DNA from: Ifrita kowaldi
Lineage: Eukaryota; Chordata; Aves; Passeriformes; Cinclosomatidae
Reading direction: 5' to 3'
Length of the DNA stretch: 64,000 nt
NCBI GenBank assembly: GCA_013398055.1
Contig: VZRS01001709.1
Span: 62,001-126,000, forward strand
Within the stretch, counting starts at the first letter, position 1; the number at the start of each line of letters is the position of its first letter. Under the pieces are notes generated by a model. The model did not search any database and had not been told where the DNA came from. It saw nothing but the letters and a program-made list of their open reading frames with translations. Shown here piece by piece: positions 48,939 to 62,000 of this stretch. The translations under genes were made by a program, and so were the position numbers.

Positions 48939-51308
48939 AAACCTGTTACATGGCTTAATAAAGCTGTCAATCACATAACTTTTTCAATCAAATGTGTGTT
49001 CAAACACCTGCTTGGGGAAAATAAGAATTTACATCACCACGTCGAAAATAAATCTAAAAAGCAGCAAATTTCTAACCTAATTTATAGGCTCATTTGACAC
49101 TCTGCTTTACAGTCAGTGGGAAATGAAGAGTGTCAACCCACATTTACAAAGGAATTCTAGTGAGCATATCCAGGGCCTACATTTCTTTGCACAGTTTTTG
49201 TGAAAACATGGTATTTTCATTTTTAACATTGCTAGACATGTCAGCCATGATTTATAAAGTGTCAGAAAATTTTATCTGTGGAGGTAGCTGCAACTATCAC
49301 CACATTTCCTGCAGTCAGTGCTTCTTCCAGAGCATGCATGAAGAACCCATGATGAAGTTCAAAGACGTTTCACTATTCTCATTAATTGTTTCAAAGTAGC
49401 AACAACCTCAGCAAGGAGCATTATGAAGGATCATTAATTCCCTTCAAGAAAATAATATACAGGGAGGTATTGAGAACTGAAACCTAGAAAGTGAGAATGG
49501 AAATAACTGCCCATAGCAGAACTGTCACTTCAGGAAAAGACTAAATACATACAAAGAACTATCAACCATTTTCCTTGGCTGACCTCTAAATTCAAGGGAT
49601 AATGAAATAGAAACGAAGAGAGCAATGGACTCAACATGGGAGCACTTTCCTGGAGCTTGTACATGTTGATATTCCTAAGGACCAGGAGATTCAGTTAGGA
49701 AAAGATGACTTAATATGGGGTTTTTAGGACTGCTCAAGGTATTTAGAGAATCCTGCCCAGCTGTGGGGTTGTTCACTAGGTGTGAGAAGGGTGAAAAGAG
49801 GAAATTCCCATTCACTAAAAAAAAGCATGTATGAAAACCAAATGAGTAAGAAACTTGCTGACTCACTACCAAAGGGCATTGTGGAATTAATCATCCCTAC
49901 TCCTTCCCCAGAGGTCAGAAAGAATTAGTTTGCTGTAATATTTTTGGAGTGTTTGAAATACCTAGAAACTAAATCAGCTGAAAAACAAAGACCTTTACTG
50001 GGAAAGTTTGGAAACAATTTCTAACAGAGACCAAAACAGGCTTTTATGTACAGCTCTGAATTTACTCGCGTGGTTTTTCTATGAAGTTGTTATTTGAAAA
50101 TATCTTCACTCTACATCTATGGGGAAGCACAGGATTTGCACAACAACAGCAAGAAGTCCATCTCCATCATCTGCACTGAATCTTGCTGACTTCACCTGCT
50201 CAGGGCTACGAGGCAGGTACCCTCCCACACTGACCTTCCTTCATGCCCGAAAATTTGCTAAAAAAAAATTTCAGTACAGCAGTAAATACAAGAGAACCTC
50301 AAGGAAGAAGAAAAAAAAAAAGGATGTTTTGCAACACTAGTCAGAAAAAAAAGTTACTTCAAACTCTAGATCTGCCTTCTTGCCTCAAATTGTGTTTCTA
50401 ATTTACCAGAACACGTGTGCTCTCAAGTGCAAGTGTGTGTGCAGCTTAATTGACTTCACGTACTTAGAGCTCAGTTCAGGTATTTTGCTAGATCAATTCA
50501 TACAATAAAAATTGCAGAGCTAATACCACATGTTATTTAATGCCTACTAAAACCTGCTCGTGTATTTAAATGTATGTCATAATCTAAGTCTACAGCGTTA
50601 CTCAAAGAACAAAGGTCACTAAGGTGGACAGTGAGTAGAGTGTGTTTGCAACATGCTGAAAGATGGAAAACCTTATTTATTTCTCTTCTCACCAACACCT
50701 ACCACTGGTCAGCCCAGTTTTCTCTCATATGTCAGTATTACAAGTAAGAACTGGTCCTATTCGATAGATTGTGGCAAAAGGGAAATTGGATTTTAACATC
50801 AAGGGCCAAACCCTCCTGTCACAAAGCAGAAATTTATTCTGCCAGTGGATGTGAATTTATTTATAACATGGAATTTGGAACCTATTTTCATCACCACTGG
50901 ATTTAGTACTTCTAAAAGAAAACTGTGATAACAATAAAATCTTCTGTACAGCGTGTGGGAATGGATTCTAGTATTTGTATGTCAAGTAATGTTAACGTTT
51001 AGTACATATGTTTTCCTAGTTTTACAGTCTTTTTAATGTGACATTTATGAGGCCAAATTAACACAAGTTGTGGCCTTCTGATGGGATTCAGTTCCTAAAA
51101 AGCACACACTTCACTGGTGATGCTGCAGCCACACATACGGTCTCTGAAGTACAAACAATACCCACAGAAACAAAGGAAAAACACTGAGAGGTTTGAACAA
51201 TAGATATTCAAGTTCATAGCACATTAAGGTTCCTGTGACACATGGATGTGAAATGGTTTGTGTTTACATCATGGTTCTCCCTTTGAAGTAATTTTTATAT
51301 GTGACTCT
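48939..51308. other. unique DNA, no gene seen
   Basis: No gene or interspersed repeat recognised; an A-rich tract lies at 50310-50322. Confidence 0.5.
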
Positions 51309-51380
51309 GAGGTCTGGTCCAAATCCCAGAGAACTCCATGGGAAGATTCCCACTACCTCGCTGAGCTTTGCAGCAGGCTC
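51309..51380. repeat. fold-back relic F
   Basis: Reads GAGGTCTGGTCCAAATCCCA, then GAACTCCATGGGAAGATTCCC, then ACTACCTCGCTGAGCTTTGC and AGCAGGCTC. The word order follows relics B, C and H (GGTCCAAA-CCCA, hinge GGGAAGATTCCCACT, right arm TGAGCTTTG-AGCAGGCTC). Confidence 0.5.
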
Positions 51381-51595
51381 TGCAGCCCACCCGTATTGTT
51401 TTACACACACACACAACTTGCTCAAGTATGGAACTGACAAGTTCAACCAGAAATTATATAAAAGTCTGGTTGCATTCTTAAAACCTGGTCCTCCATTCCT
51501 CCATTTAAAACCCTGCTGAGCAGTTGAGTTTGAGAGAAGGGGCTGAAGTGGATCTAAGAAGTATTAAGAGTAAGAAGGGAAACCTTAATTTTGGC

Positions 51596-51670
51596 TGAGC
51601 CAGTGATTCACCACAGGACCTTGTGCAGGTCTTTATCTTCCTGTGCCTCCATTTTTCCATCTGTAAAATG
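51596..51670 (+). repeat. MIR-like SINE relic
   Basis: Reads GAGCCAGTGATTCACCACAG, GACCTTGTGCAGGTCTTTAT, CTTCCTGTGCCTCCATTTTT, CCATCTGTAAAATGG. It closely follows the MIR 3' order (TGACCTTGGGCAAGTCACTT, CTCTGTGCCTCAGTTTCCTC, ATCTGTAAAATGGG). MIR relics predate the amniote split and persist at low copy in birds. Confidence 0.7.
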
Positions 51671-51672
51671 GT

Positions 51673-51693
51673 CACACACACACACACACACAC
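51673..51693. repeat. (CA)10 microsatellite
   Basis: Ten perfect CA units directly after the MIR-like AAAATGG word. Microsatellites commonly grow from the 3' ends of such SINE relics. Confidence 0.95.
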
Positions 51694-54600
51694 GGCACCA
51701 CTAAAGCAAAATGCTGCCTCTGACCAGCAGTTCTCAAGCAAATACTGTGCCAAACAAAATAAAATAAAATATACTATCATAAAAAGGAAAAAAAAATGCT
51801 GGAAAGTCAGCCCTTAATTTTCCAGAGAGTCTTTCTACCTCTCCTCCTTTCAATTCCTTTTGCTTGCACATATGTGCTTGCACAGGCAGACACACACACA
51901 AAGTAAGTTATTTAGGAAATAAAGAGATCAAATCTCCTTTTCCCAGTAACTTATAAAATTATGTTGCTGCAGCATTTTCTTCATGTGCTTCCTTAAACAC
52001 ACTGTTTTCCTGAGACAATCCTAGTCAGGATCCAGATCCTTTTCCCAGGCCTCACTACAGCAGCTGGCAGAGACAGGCACGTGACCAGAGTAAAAGTGGA
52101 GAACTTCAAAATAAAGAAAGGTATGTTTTGAGAAAATGCAAAATGATTCAGTGACAGTTCATAGTATTTCCTTCAGGCTAAAACCTCCCTTTTTACTTCA
52201 CAAAAGCTTCAAGTAGCCTCAAGTCTTACAAAAATAAATAAAACCAAACAATACATAAGATGCCTCTTTGCACCTCTCAGATTAAGTGACCTGAGCCTCC
52301 CTTCAGGCCAATTGCACATTACTACTGGGGAATTGATTTATAAGGGACCCTCCACAGGTATCTGACAGCTGTATAAACTATGGAGATAAAGCAACAATGC
52401 ATCAGCACAGACTGAAAATCATTTAAGCAGCAGAAGCTTTTAAAATAAATATCCGAAAGCTGAATTTACAATAGAATCATTCAGTTAGTCACAAAGCAGA
52501 AGTGTTCTTATTTGCTTTAGAATACCTTTGCTGCAAGAAACTAAGCCCTGGTATTCTTTTTATCCCTACTTCTTCTCAGAGTTTCAGCTCCAAAAAATAG
52601 TGTTATCAGACAGTCTGGAATTTTGCATAAATAAGTCACTAAGTGACATAAAATCCAGCAACTGAATGTTAGAACAGAGCGTAATTTTTAACATGAATGT
52701 TTCTCTCACTGCATAAATTTGCATTATGCGAAGCTGCAGCGATCCAAAGATCACTGGAGTCAGTAGCGGGACTCTCACTAAATCTCTCATTAGGCTCTGA
52801 GAGAGCACAAAAACGTGAAAGGTTACACAAGCTTTGTAAGGCAGACCAAGGAGGGGAGTTACTTCTAAGCTGATGGTGTTCTTTCTCCCACTGACATTAA
52901 CAGGGGCCTTTACCTTCTGCAGTCACTGGGGCACTTCTAACATCCTCACAAGCCAAATCCATACTGGAGAACTGAAAACACAAGGCAGGTTATTTTTCTA
53001 TGCTGACTGATGTCCAGCTCATACTTCTGCTTTCACGCACAGTGATCTCAAGAAATTGCAACACAGTTATTTAATTTTAAAGAAAGTGTCCTAAATCAGT
53101 CCCAGAAAACACTGAGATGCTCTTCAAAGCAGTATGTGTACGTTCAAAATGTGCAGCCTGGTCTTATGCTGTATCCCCACATACCATGAAAGCAGAGCTT
53201 ATGTATGACTGCACAACATTTTCTGACTAATCCACCCCATCCCTTCGTGGAGTTAAGTGTCTCAGCCCGGCTTGGCAGCAATAACTGCACCCTGCTCATG
53301 TGTTTCACACACAGTTACACACACACAGGTGGCTGCGGATCTGCAGGGAGTGACGTCTTTGGGACAGACCCTCAGCAGGGAGAACATCAATATACAGCCA
53401 CTGAGGATGTACCCTAAGCTTGCCCAAGCCAATCCCACTGATCCTTGGCCTTTTACTCCCCTAGCAGTAGGATCCTTGTCAGTGATGCCTGGGGAAGCCA
53501 ACAATTCCTTGTGCTAGTTACAGAGGGGTAATATTTTCCAGTTGCCACGTCAGCGAGCTCCTGGCATTTAGCTGTGAGCAAATAACATTATAACTATATA
53601 AAACAAGCTTGATGAAGTAATATAAAACACTGCAGTGGCGCCCAATAGAGTCCCCCAGGTCACTAACATGCAATTTAAAGTGTTCCAAAATAACAAACAG
53701 ACTCTATATACAATAGATTCTAATGACTCTTAAAAATGCCCTCATCACTGAGTTAATTTTAAAGAATCAGGTATTAATAGCAACTTCCTAAAGTCCCAGA
53801 AATACTTTTCTTCAATTAGCAGATTCACAGCCAAGTGCAGCAGTTGATGCACTCACTTCAAGATCTTTTTTCTCATTACATTATCACAGAGAATCGAAAT
53901 CCAACAACTTCTCCACGGAGGAGCAGAGATTCCAGGTCCTGCCTCGAGCACAGCCAATGCCCAAAGAGCTCCCACCTGCAGCAATTCCCCCGACACTGCT
54001 CAGGCATGTCAGGACAGCAGGCGTGGAGCAGGGAACTCCTGCTCTGCATGTCCCAGTCACCTCCTGTACAGGGCTCAAACTCCTGCACACAGCCAAACTG
54101 CTGATCTGGTGCTTGCAGCACTCGATCCATCTGCCAGAGATTCTCCTTTTGCTCCCCACATCCACAGCTTAACCACCCAGGCTAAGAGAGAGAATCGGGC
54201 TCTTCTATATCCAGGAGAGAAAAACTGGTGTCACCAACAGGCTGCAAAGGTGCTCACCCCTCTCCAGTGACTGCAAAGAAAGCTGAAACATTTAATTTAG
54301 ATGACTAAGTCTTAAATTCCTACATTTAGGTGGCATTTAACTCCTCAGAGTGTGGTGTTCCAGGCCTTTAGTGCTACAACGCTGTTTACATTTTCTAGCA
54401 AAAGGCAGAGTCTAATTGGAATTGTTGAAATGAAGCCCTGGAACAGCATTAATCAAGCCTAATCACATCTGACAATTGCAGAATCAAGCATCCTGAAGTA
54501 TTCTTCCTCTTTCAGGTTTTAGATCTTTTAGATTCATCGACACTTTGTTTTGCAATTTTCCTTGAAAAACAGTGTTTTTATTTCAAGTCATAACTAGAAT

Positions 54601-57109
54601 TAGAGATTCTCAGCATTCTAGTATCTGGAGTTGGAATAAATCCAGAGTCCACATTACCAGTAATAAACCCCAAAGTCCTGGACGTGTTCAGGAGTCAGAG
54701 CACAGAAGCCTGGACTATCACAGTGACAGAGGTGCTGCTTTGCTTGTGAAGAAGTTGTAGGGAGAACACTGGATAATTTGGAGTCCAGCATAACATTGCT
54801 CTTCCTTATCCTCTAATGGAAAAGAATACATTGGATACAGCTGGCTGCTGTTGCTTACTATTCCCAAAATGCCTACAGAGATTAGGCCGTAGTATTTATT
54901 ACATTTTTCAAGCCTGGCAGCAGAATAAGTGAAACATTCAGAATGAAGAATAATTTTCAATATGTTTTATCCTAAAATGGATATTATATTTATATCGCCA
55001 GGTATTTTTATTTTATAACCATAAAAATAATATGGTGTGTTCAGAAACATGCAAGCAGTAACTATTCAAACTTTCCTGCTACTCCGCATCACAAAAAGCT
55101 GACGTAACTGCATTCCAATGAAGTCTCATAGCACTGCCGTGATATTCCTTTGCTTTCTTCACAAAGTATTTTGACTATTCATTTTTCCAGTTTCTTAAAT
55201 CTTGGTTATCTGAACTTGCCATTATTTGTGCAGTAAAAATTCTAATTTCATTGTGTCCCACATGTTCCATCATGCTCTTGTTATCTTTCAACGCATACAT
55301 ACATGCACACACACTCTCCGTGTTCCTCAAGTATTCTCCACAGCACTCTTGAAATGTAAAACAAGGTTGTAACTCAAAACAAGTGGAATATCCCTGATTT
55401 AGTAAGGCAAGAACGGGGTGTTAGTCCTCAAACGGCTGTTGCCCTTTAGCCACCAAAAACACACCACAAAACGTTCCTTGCCGTGGAATAAGAAGAATTC
55501 CTTCCGTAAAATTTAATGAGTGTAATGTTTCTATGTTTTATAGGGCACAGGGTGTGAAAAACAGCTCAGTTTTAGCCCTGATGACATTTTCATATAGGTG
55601 AAAGTAAAAATAGAGAGAGTCTTGACATCTTGACATGAAAAGGGTGTAGTATTATGTTGCAAGGGTACTATGTACAAGTTTGGAGTGAGAGCACAACATC
55701 TGATTCTAGTTCTAGACACATAACTTTACAAAGAGAAATTCGGGCATGTTTTCTCTTTACAGCTAATAGAAAATACAGTGATTGGAGAATGATGAGGATA
55801 TAAGGTTTTGGGGTTGGAAAAAAATGGAAGTTATCCCAGAAACATTAAGACGAAAACATCTTTCTGCATTGTTCTAGAAAACACCAGCCTAGAGTCAATG
55901 ATTCCAGTGTGTTCTATCAGTTGTTTGACATTAGAATATTCTACTTAGAATCCCCAGATTTAAATAAGAGAAACAAGGGAATAGAATTGAGCAGGAAAAT
56001 GACAGGATAACGCAGTAGCACTATGGTAGCATTTAAATTTCTGCAGGGAAATCCACAATGTAAATTAAATATGTAAAGCAGTAGAAAACATATTTTTACA
56101 AGCTGACACAACGTTTATAGATACGTCAAAATTAGTTTCTTCTCAATTTATTTTTATAATTGACACTGTTACAGAATGGAACAAGAATGCTCCAAGTGTT
56201 GGCCTCGATAGATTCTTACCAAAATCTCTCTCAAAACCACCATATTCTCAGTAAAAAAGTGATTTTAGTGAAGTCTCACTTTCTTCCAGAAACTCTGATA
56301 TATATGCTTACGATCAGCACCCCTTTTGGGAAAAGAAAATTACCATGAATCATTTGCACTGATTTCATCCTTTACTTGCTCTTCCCTGCACCCCATTGCC
56401 ATCCTGATTCAGGAAGTATTTCAGCACGTGCTATCATTCAACTACATGAATCATCCCAAACCCTTCAGCAAAGGCTTGAAGGCAAACAGGTTTAGTTCTA
56501 ATCAACCACCAGGTTCTTCACTTGACCTTTTACAGGACACAAATCTGCGGATCTTAAAAATTAATTTAAAAATCACAACACACAAAGCCCTGCACAGGTC
56601 CAATAAGCTGTAAGAAAAAAAGACTCCAAATTTTAAATATTAGTTCAAAATTTGAGACAGAGGCAAGATCTTGACCACAGAGCAGCAGAGAACTTGCACA
56701 TACTCTCACAGGCCAGCTCAGCTAATGCAATGTCTCGGCCCCTCTATCCTTTCCCAGCTTAGTGGCCCCCACAAGATCCCAGGAAAAGGCAGTGTGACAC
56801 TTGACTCCCACCAGGAGCTATTTTTATCTGCTTCCCTGATCCCAAAGAATGTTTTTACCATGGAGGATCACTGTATTTTCACAGCTCTAGCATTATGGTA
56901 GATTAGTCTGAATCTCTTCCCCAGCCTTCAGATGACACAGCTCCATCCCAGCAGCTGACCTCCCACTGGGCAGGATTGTTTCGTTGTTTTGAGGTTGCTC
57001 TGGATTTTTTTAAACCGTTTTGCCTTTGCCAGAGGGATTTATTTCTTCAATGACAATAAAAGGTTTATTTGCCCTCTAAACAAAAAATTAATTACTAAGT
57101 GAAATGAAG
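51694..57109. other. unique DNA, no gene seen
   Basis: A weak further fold-back-like word (CTCCCACTGACATTAACAGG) lies at about 52886. The patch 53880-54180 is richer in G+C and open on both strands (84-93 codons) but has no recognised domain. The rest is AT-rich unique DNA. Confidence 0.45.
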
Positions 57110-57317
57110 CACAGTCATCACAGAATGAGGAGACAATTTCGAATGCAATCCAAACCCTTATTTCAAGCTTATTTGCTGGCACACAGAGGACATACCGATT
57201 ATACCTGGATGACTTCAAGGACTGACCTGTTCCCTGACACTACTGGGGCTGCCCGAGGCAGCACAGCATCCAGCTGTAGACATCCTTGGCTTCTGCTGCT
57301 GCTGCAGGCAGGGGCCG

Positions 57318-57395
57318 GCTGCAGCTTGGAGGGAAAGCTGTCACCTGCAGCAAGGAGGGAAAGCTGTGAGCTGCAGCAAGGAGGGAAAGCTGGCT
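57318..57395. repeat. 26-bp tandem repeat, three units
   Basis: Units at 57318, 57344 and 57370 share CTGCAGC(AA or TT)GGAGGGAAAGCTG. They lie downstream of the minus-strand TATA box in the LTR-like element. Unit 1 differs from units 2 and 3 at the TT/AA position and at the junction bases. Confidence 0.9.
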
Positions 57396-57545
57396 CCTTC
57401 GCAAGGAGCGAGCCCCAAACAAAGGTGGTGTAAAAGCGCCGGCAGAGGCAAAGGATGAGAGAGGCGTCTTTGAGTAGGTTCCAGCCAGTTCAGAAGACGA
57501 AGTCCCCACAGACAAACACAAGGAAGTGAAACAGCACACACGCTA

Positions 57546-57552
57546 TTTTATA
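57546..57552 (-). promoter_or_regulatory. TATA box of the second LTR-like element
   Basis: TATAAAA on the minus strand, with an inverted CCAAT motif about 25 bp upstream (plus-strand ACCAATGGGG at 57577). The pair supports the reading as an LTR promoter. Confidence 0.55.
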
Positions 57553-57989
57553 CGGGGGTGGAACAAAGGGAAACAACCAATGGGGATCGACCGAGAAGGA
57601 AGGGACAACAGGGGAATATCCAGTAGGGATAACTTAAGGGAGGGAATTACATGAGTAGACCAATGGAGCATCGAAGAAGGAAGAACTTTCCAGAACTAAT
57701 ACATAAGCAACTAGGGGAAATACATAAACATGAACTTATACATAAAACTGGGTGGAGAAGTCCTGACCCAATAAGCTTAAAACTGAGTACCGCTGGGAAC
57801 ATGGGAGCTCGCCTTAAGCAGGGGGTGAGAATCAGAGCTCTGTGTTCTGGAGGTCTGTCCAGCAGTGCTTGGAATGCTGTGCTGCAGTGGCCACTGCCCT
57901 ATGCACTGCAGCACTTCCTCACCACCAAAAGAGCACCAGCTCATTTGGGGACGTTTGGGGTCACCTCAACACTGTTAAAAGTGGGTTTT

Positions 57990-58012
57990 TTCCAACCTCG
58001 TTGATTCTGTGA
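57990..58012 (+). mobile_element. possible CR1 tail scrap
   Basis: TTTTCCAACCTCGTTGATTCTGTGA resembles the terminal CR1 words (TTCCAACC, then GATTCTGTGA), but upstream CR1 sequence is not recognisable, so this is tentative. Confidence 0.3.
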
Positions 58013-58680
58013 ACATCGCTGGCAATTATTTGATGCGTTGATTTGAGCATTTAATTACAGCCCTTCAATAGAGGCAGCAAAAGCCCGTAAAACACAGATG
58101 GAGCCTCAGCCTGCTGGGCTAAGACTCAAGAGAATGGATAGGAATTTTTCCGTGCATTTCCAAGTGTTTCAGACCTGTCCTGGGCAGTGTTGCTTGAGCA
58201 GATCCTTATGACAGATAGATTGAGTCTGTTAATAGGGAATCAGTACAGAGCAAGAGCAGGGGCAATTTGCAGGTCATACATTTGCTGTCATGTCTCTGAC
58301 TTGAATCACAAACCTTTATTACCCCAGCATTTTTTTCACCAGCTTGGGAGAATGCAGTGCATGAGATGATAACCTTCCCTGGATTTTGCTATGCCTGCAC
58401 TTTCTCAAATGCAGTTAAAAATTTACGTGGCATTAGCAGCAGCAGAGCAAACCCAAGATTTTATTTTGCCTTTATACAGTACTTGGAATTAATGGAATTT
58501 TTTTTTAATTTTGATTTTTTTTCCATTTTAAAGAAGTTAATTCATTGATACATCAGCATTTTAGAAAGATTCTTCCATTCTGTTTGGGCTTGTACCATGG
58601 CAATGGCCTTTCCCAAAATACATGAAGTGACATTGTCTGACAAGAATATCTCAAATTCCATCATTCATGCTCCCCTTTTT
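58013..58680. other. unique DNA, no gene seen
   Basis: Nothing recognised; T-rich stretch at 58499-58524. Confidence 0.5.
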
Positions 58681-58902
58681 TTTATTTATGGGGATGGTTG
58701 TGGGCCTGATAAGTTACTCCATCACACGACTCTGTCCCAGTTTTATTTGAACTCTGAGTGCATACACTATGATTTATAGAGACTAAAGAAAATTTATTGT
58801 TTATAGGAACAATTGTGTGTCTGATGAAATACTCCAACACACTCCTGTCCCAGTTACTTAAATTTTAGGTGCTTGTAGCTATGATTAAATAGATTAAAGA
58901 AA
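58681..58902. repeat. diverged ~110-bp tandem duplication
   Basis: Unit 1 (58681-58792) and unit 2 (58793-58902) start with TTTATT and end with ACTAAAGAAA / ATTAAAGAAA. They share CTGTCCCAGTT exactly and GCTATGATT/ACTATGATT in the same places. Identity by eye is roughly 70%. Neither unit encodes anything, and neither matches a repeat I know. Confidence 0.75.
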
Positions 58903-61596
58903 TAATAATTACAATAATAATAAAAAAGCTTTACATTTGTATCAGAAAGAAGTTTCCCATGGTCTTTAGTTATTTAAGGATTTCATTCCATTCCTGAGGT
59001 ACACTGCCAGTTCAGAGACAGCGATGCTCAGAATAAGCAAGAGCAATTGCACAATAAGTATTACTTTTGCTTTGATATATTTTCTCCATTTCAACCACTG
59101 GTACAAATTATTCTTCTCTTGCTGGAAGTCTGTACACAAATGCCAGCTTTGGATTTGGGTCCAGGAAAACTCATGATAAAATTTCACAGTGTTTAAAGTT
59201 TGCCTTTGTCAGCTCACTGCTGTGACAGCACAGATGAACTTGAACCCTGATTCTTCTTCTATTCCACTGGAAACATTCAGATTCAACATCCAAGATCAGA
59301 ATTAGCAGATGGATTAAAATAGAACTTAAAGGCAGGCAAAATATTAAAAACAACAGATCAAAACCCAGAAATGTGTCTAAAAGCTCAGGGTCTTGGCTCT
59401 TCCCTCCATCCATCTTGCTCCTTAGCGCTTTTCCTCCCAAGGTGGTTCAACACAGGAATTTTCCCTAGCTACGCTGGACAGGGGAAGAGGATCATCCTTC
59501 TCAACAGCTGGCAAACAACATCAGGGCTGTGGAAAGAGCAAGCAGAGCTGCATAAAACACAGCCTGGAGACATGGGTAACTTAGGGACAAAACTCTAATT
59601 ACAATAATATGATCTCAGTGCTGACATGAAGCCCTGAAATATTTACAGTGATCAAAATTAATCTCAGGATATGGAATGGAAGAATAGGGCTCTTCTGAGA
59701 AATGTGTGATGTGTAGGTGCAAAAGAGTATCACGAAATACCCTACAAAGGTGTTAGGATGAACTCTTTTATGGAGATACTGTTGCAAACTTTACCACATT
59801 TCAGTGGTGTTTTCAAAAGAAAAAAACAAAAACCAGCAAGTGGGAAATTTAAGTATTTTTACTTTCAGTAGTAAAAGATAATTGGGAGGTTTGAATAAAC
59901 AAAAATGAACTTTTGATGAAACAAGAAAAACAAAAGTGTTCAACATTTTCATAGATAATTAAGAGAAAAAATTCCACTCTCATTCCTGCGTATTATAAAC
60001 CCTGTCACAACAGGAAACAAACATAAGAAAAGAGAGGAGAAATAGAACCCATGCTTAGAAAACAGAGGCTCCAAACATAAAAAGAGCCGATATGGCACCC
60101 TATTCCCAAGGTATAGGATACACCTTCTGTGACCTTGAGCAATGGAAACTAGTTACCTAATTTCAGGGAAAGTCTTGTTGAAAACCAAGCCTCCAACTGT
60201 GAAATGCGAAAATGAACAGGAGTGAATCTGAGGTGCTTTGATTCTGGTCCCTTTTGACTTTCTGACAGGAAGACTCAAAGACTGTAATATTGCCAGTCAG
60301 CTGCAGAAATGAAGAAGAGAACTGGAGCAAATTCAGCTCCCATTGCCCCACTGAAGGTAATTCCTAAAACTACAGCTATTTTCCGTGTGACTGTCCTAAC
60401 AACTTTTGTTTTGATTGTTTGTCCTAATTGTATTTTGTTACGCCTTTGTGGCTTTGTATCATTTTTACAGTTGTATTTCAAAGCACCTTGAGACGTGTGC
60501 AGTGTGATCTATACATCAATTAGTAGTAGTAGTTGTGGTAATAACATCATTATTTTGATGTGGCTTCTGATTAATCTGTAAATAAAGACCTTAATCTTTA
60601 AATGTTTGATGTTTGTCTCTGGTAACTACGTAGTTTCATACTAGTTCCTGCTTAATGATAAATTCTTTTAGGAAGGATTAAAGTTTTCTACATGAAGGGC
60701 TGAAAATTTGTGAGCACATTCATGACTCAGAATTTCCTGGAATCACAATACACTGAATTTGTTTGAAATATATGTAACATGAGCATTACAGGAAAAAAAA
60801 ATAGTTCTAATGGAAGGGAGACCCTTGAAGGTGTCCACAAAGAAGCAGCAAGAAGTTATTCAAAACACTATTTGTATTTTGTTTGCACTGCCATCATTCT
60901 CTCCCATGTTTTGAATGCATTCCAGATTTTCTGAAGTGCTAAAGTATTTCTCTTCTGCCATGCACTTGCTGTTCTCTGAGTGCTGGGCAGATTACAGGGT
61001 GATTGATGATGAATAGAAGTGGTTTTGCTTCTCTTGGAATACTCTGCCTTAACGAATTCTCTTCTGTCTCCCTCATGAACAATTAATGTGGTCTCTTAAT
61101 GTCTATTTTACATAGTTATAAAAAATTAATCATTAGGAGCTAGTAAATAACTCAGTACTTCATGCAGCACTATAATTGAATTCCAGTATAGCTGAGAAAG
61201 ATTTGAGCCCCAGAACATCACTGTAAAGACCCCTCAGTATCACACTTGAACTCAATAAAATGCTACCTGTATCTTCCACAGACTTAATGAAAAACCCCAA
61301 ATCCAGCAAAGTGAGCATTGACTGAGCCCAGATTCAATTTTCATTCTCCACTTCAGGCTACCAGCAAAGCCTTCTCTCCTACAGAGCATTGTACTCACAG
61401 CAATGCTGCTGCCACACAGACAAAGATGGCAATTCACTCTGGAAGCTTTGCTGATGTCACAAGTGTTTGTGATGTCACCGAGCCCTTTTTTGTCAATGTG
61501 GCTTTGTATTCTCTCTGCTCTCAAGCTTTTGAGAAGTGTCTCATCTCTAGATCTGAGGCTGCAATTAACCCTCACTTTTCTCAAGCGTAGTTATCG
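58903..61596. other. unique DNA, no gene seen
   Basis: An AAT-rich stretch lies at 58903-58925. The two GATGTCAC words near 61454 and 61472 are incidental. No gene or repeat is recognised. Confidence 0.5.
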
Positions 61597-62000
61597 GAAA
61601 ACAGGCTGAGGGAGTCGGGGCTGCTTGGCCTGGAGAAGAGAAGGTTGTGTGCAGACCTCACAGCACCTTCCAGTACCTGAAGGGGTCCTACCAAGAAGCT
61701 GGAGAGGGCCCCTTCATCAGGAACTGTGGTGATGGGACAAGGGGAGTGGGTTCAGACTGACACAGAGGAGATGTAGATTAGATATTGGGAAGAAATTCTT
61801 CCCTGTGAGGGTGGTAAGGCCCTGGCACAGGCTGCCCAGAGAAGCTGTGGATGCCCCATCCCTGGGAAGTGTTCAAGGCCAGGCTGGATGGAGCTCTGAG
61901 CATTCTGGTCTGTGAGAGGTGTCCCTGTCCATGACAGAGGGGGTTTGAATGAGATGGTCTTCAAGGAACCTTTCAACCCAAACCATTCTATGATTCTGTG
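61597..62000 (+). mobile_element. CR1 LINE, truncated 3' part
   Basis: Sense CR1 in order: ACAGGCTGAGGGAGTCGGGG, CTTGGCCTGGAGAAGAGAAG, ATATTGGGAAGAAATTCTTC, GGCACAGGCTGCCCAGAGAA, GCCAGGCTGGATGGAGCTCT, GTGTCCCTGTCCATGACAGA, and the terminal CCATTCTATGATTCTGTG. The typical 3' end is intact; the 5' part is missing. This is the best preserved CR1 tail in the window and has no coding capacity. Confidence 0.95.

Larger units (their letters stand above)
57110..57830 (-). mobile_element. LTR-like element, second family, ends uncertain
   Basis: Read on the minus strand this has a promoter-like order: a T/C-rich U3-like section, CCCCATTGGTTG (CCAAT motif, about 57578), TATAAAA (57546-57552), then a CpG-rich leader with three 26-bp tandem units, then ATAAG-type words. 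Composition and CpG content stand out from the flanks. No similarity to the LTR family at 24.3 and 35.0 kb is visible. I could not find convincing TG...CA ends with a target duplication, so both borders are approximate. It is probably a solo LTR of another endogenous retrovirus family. Confidence 0.55.
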
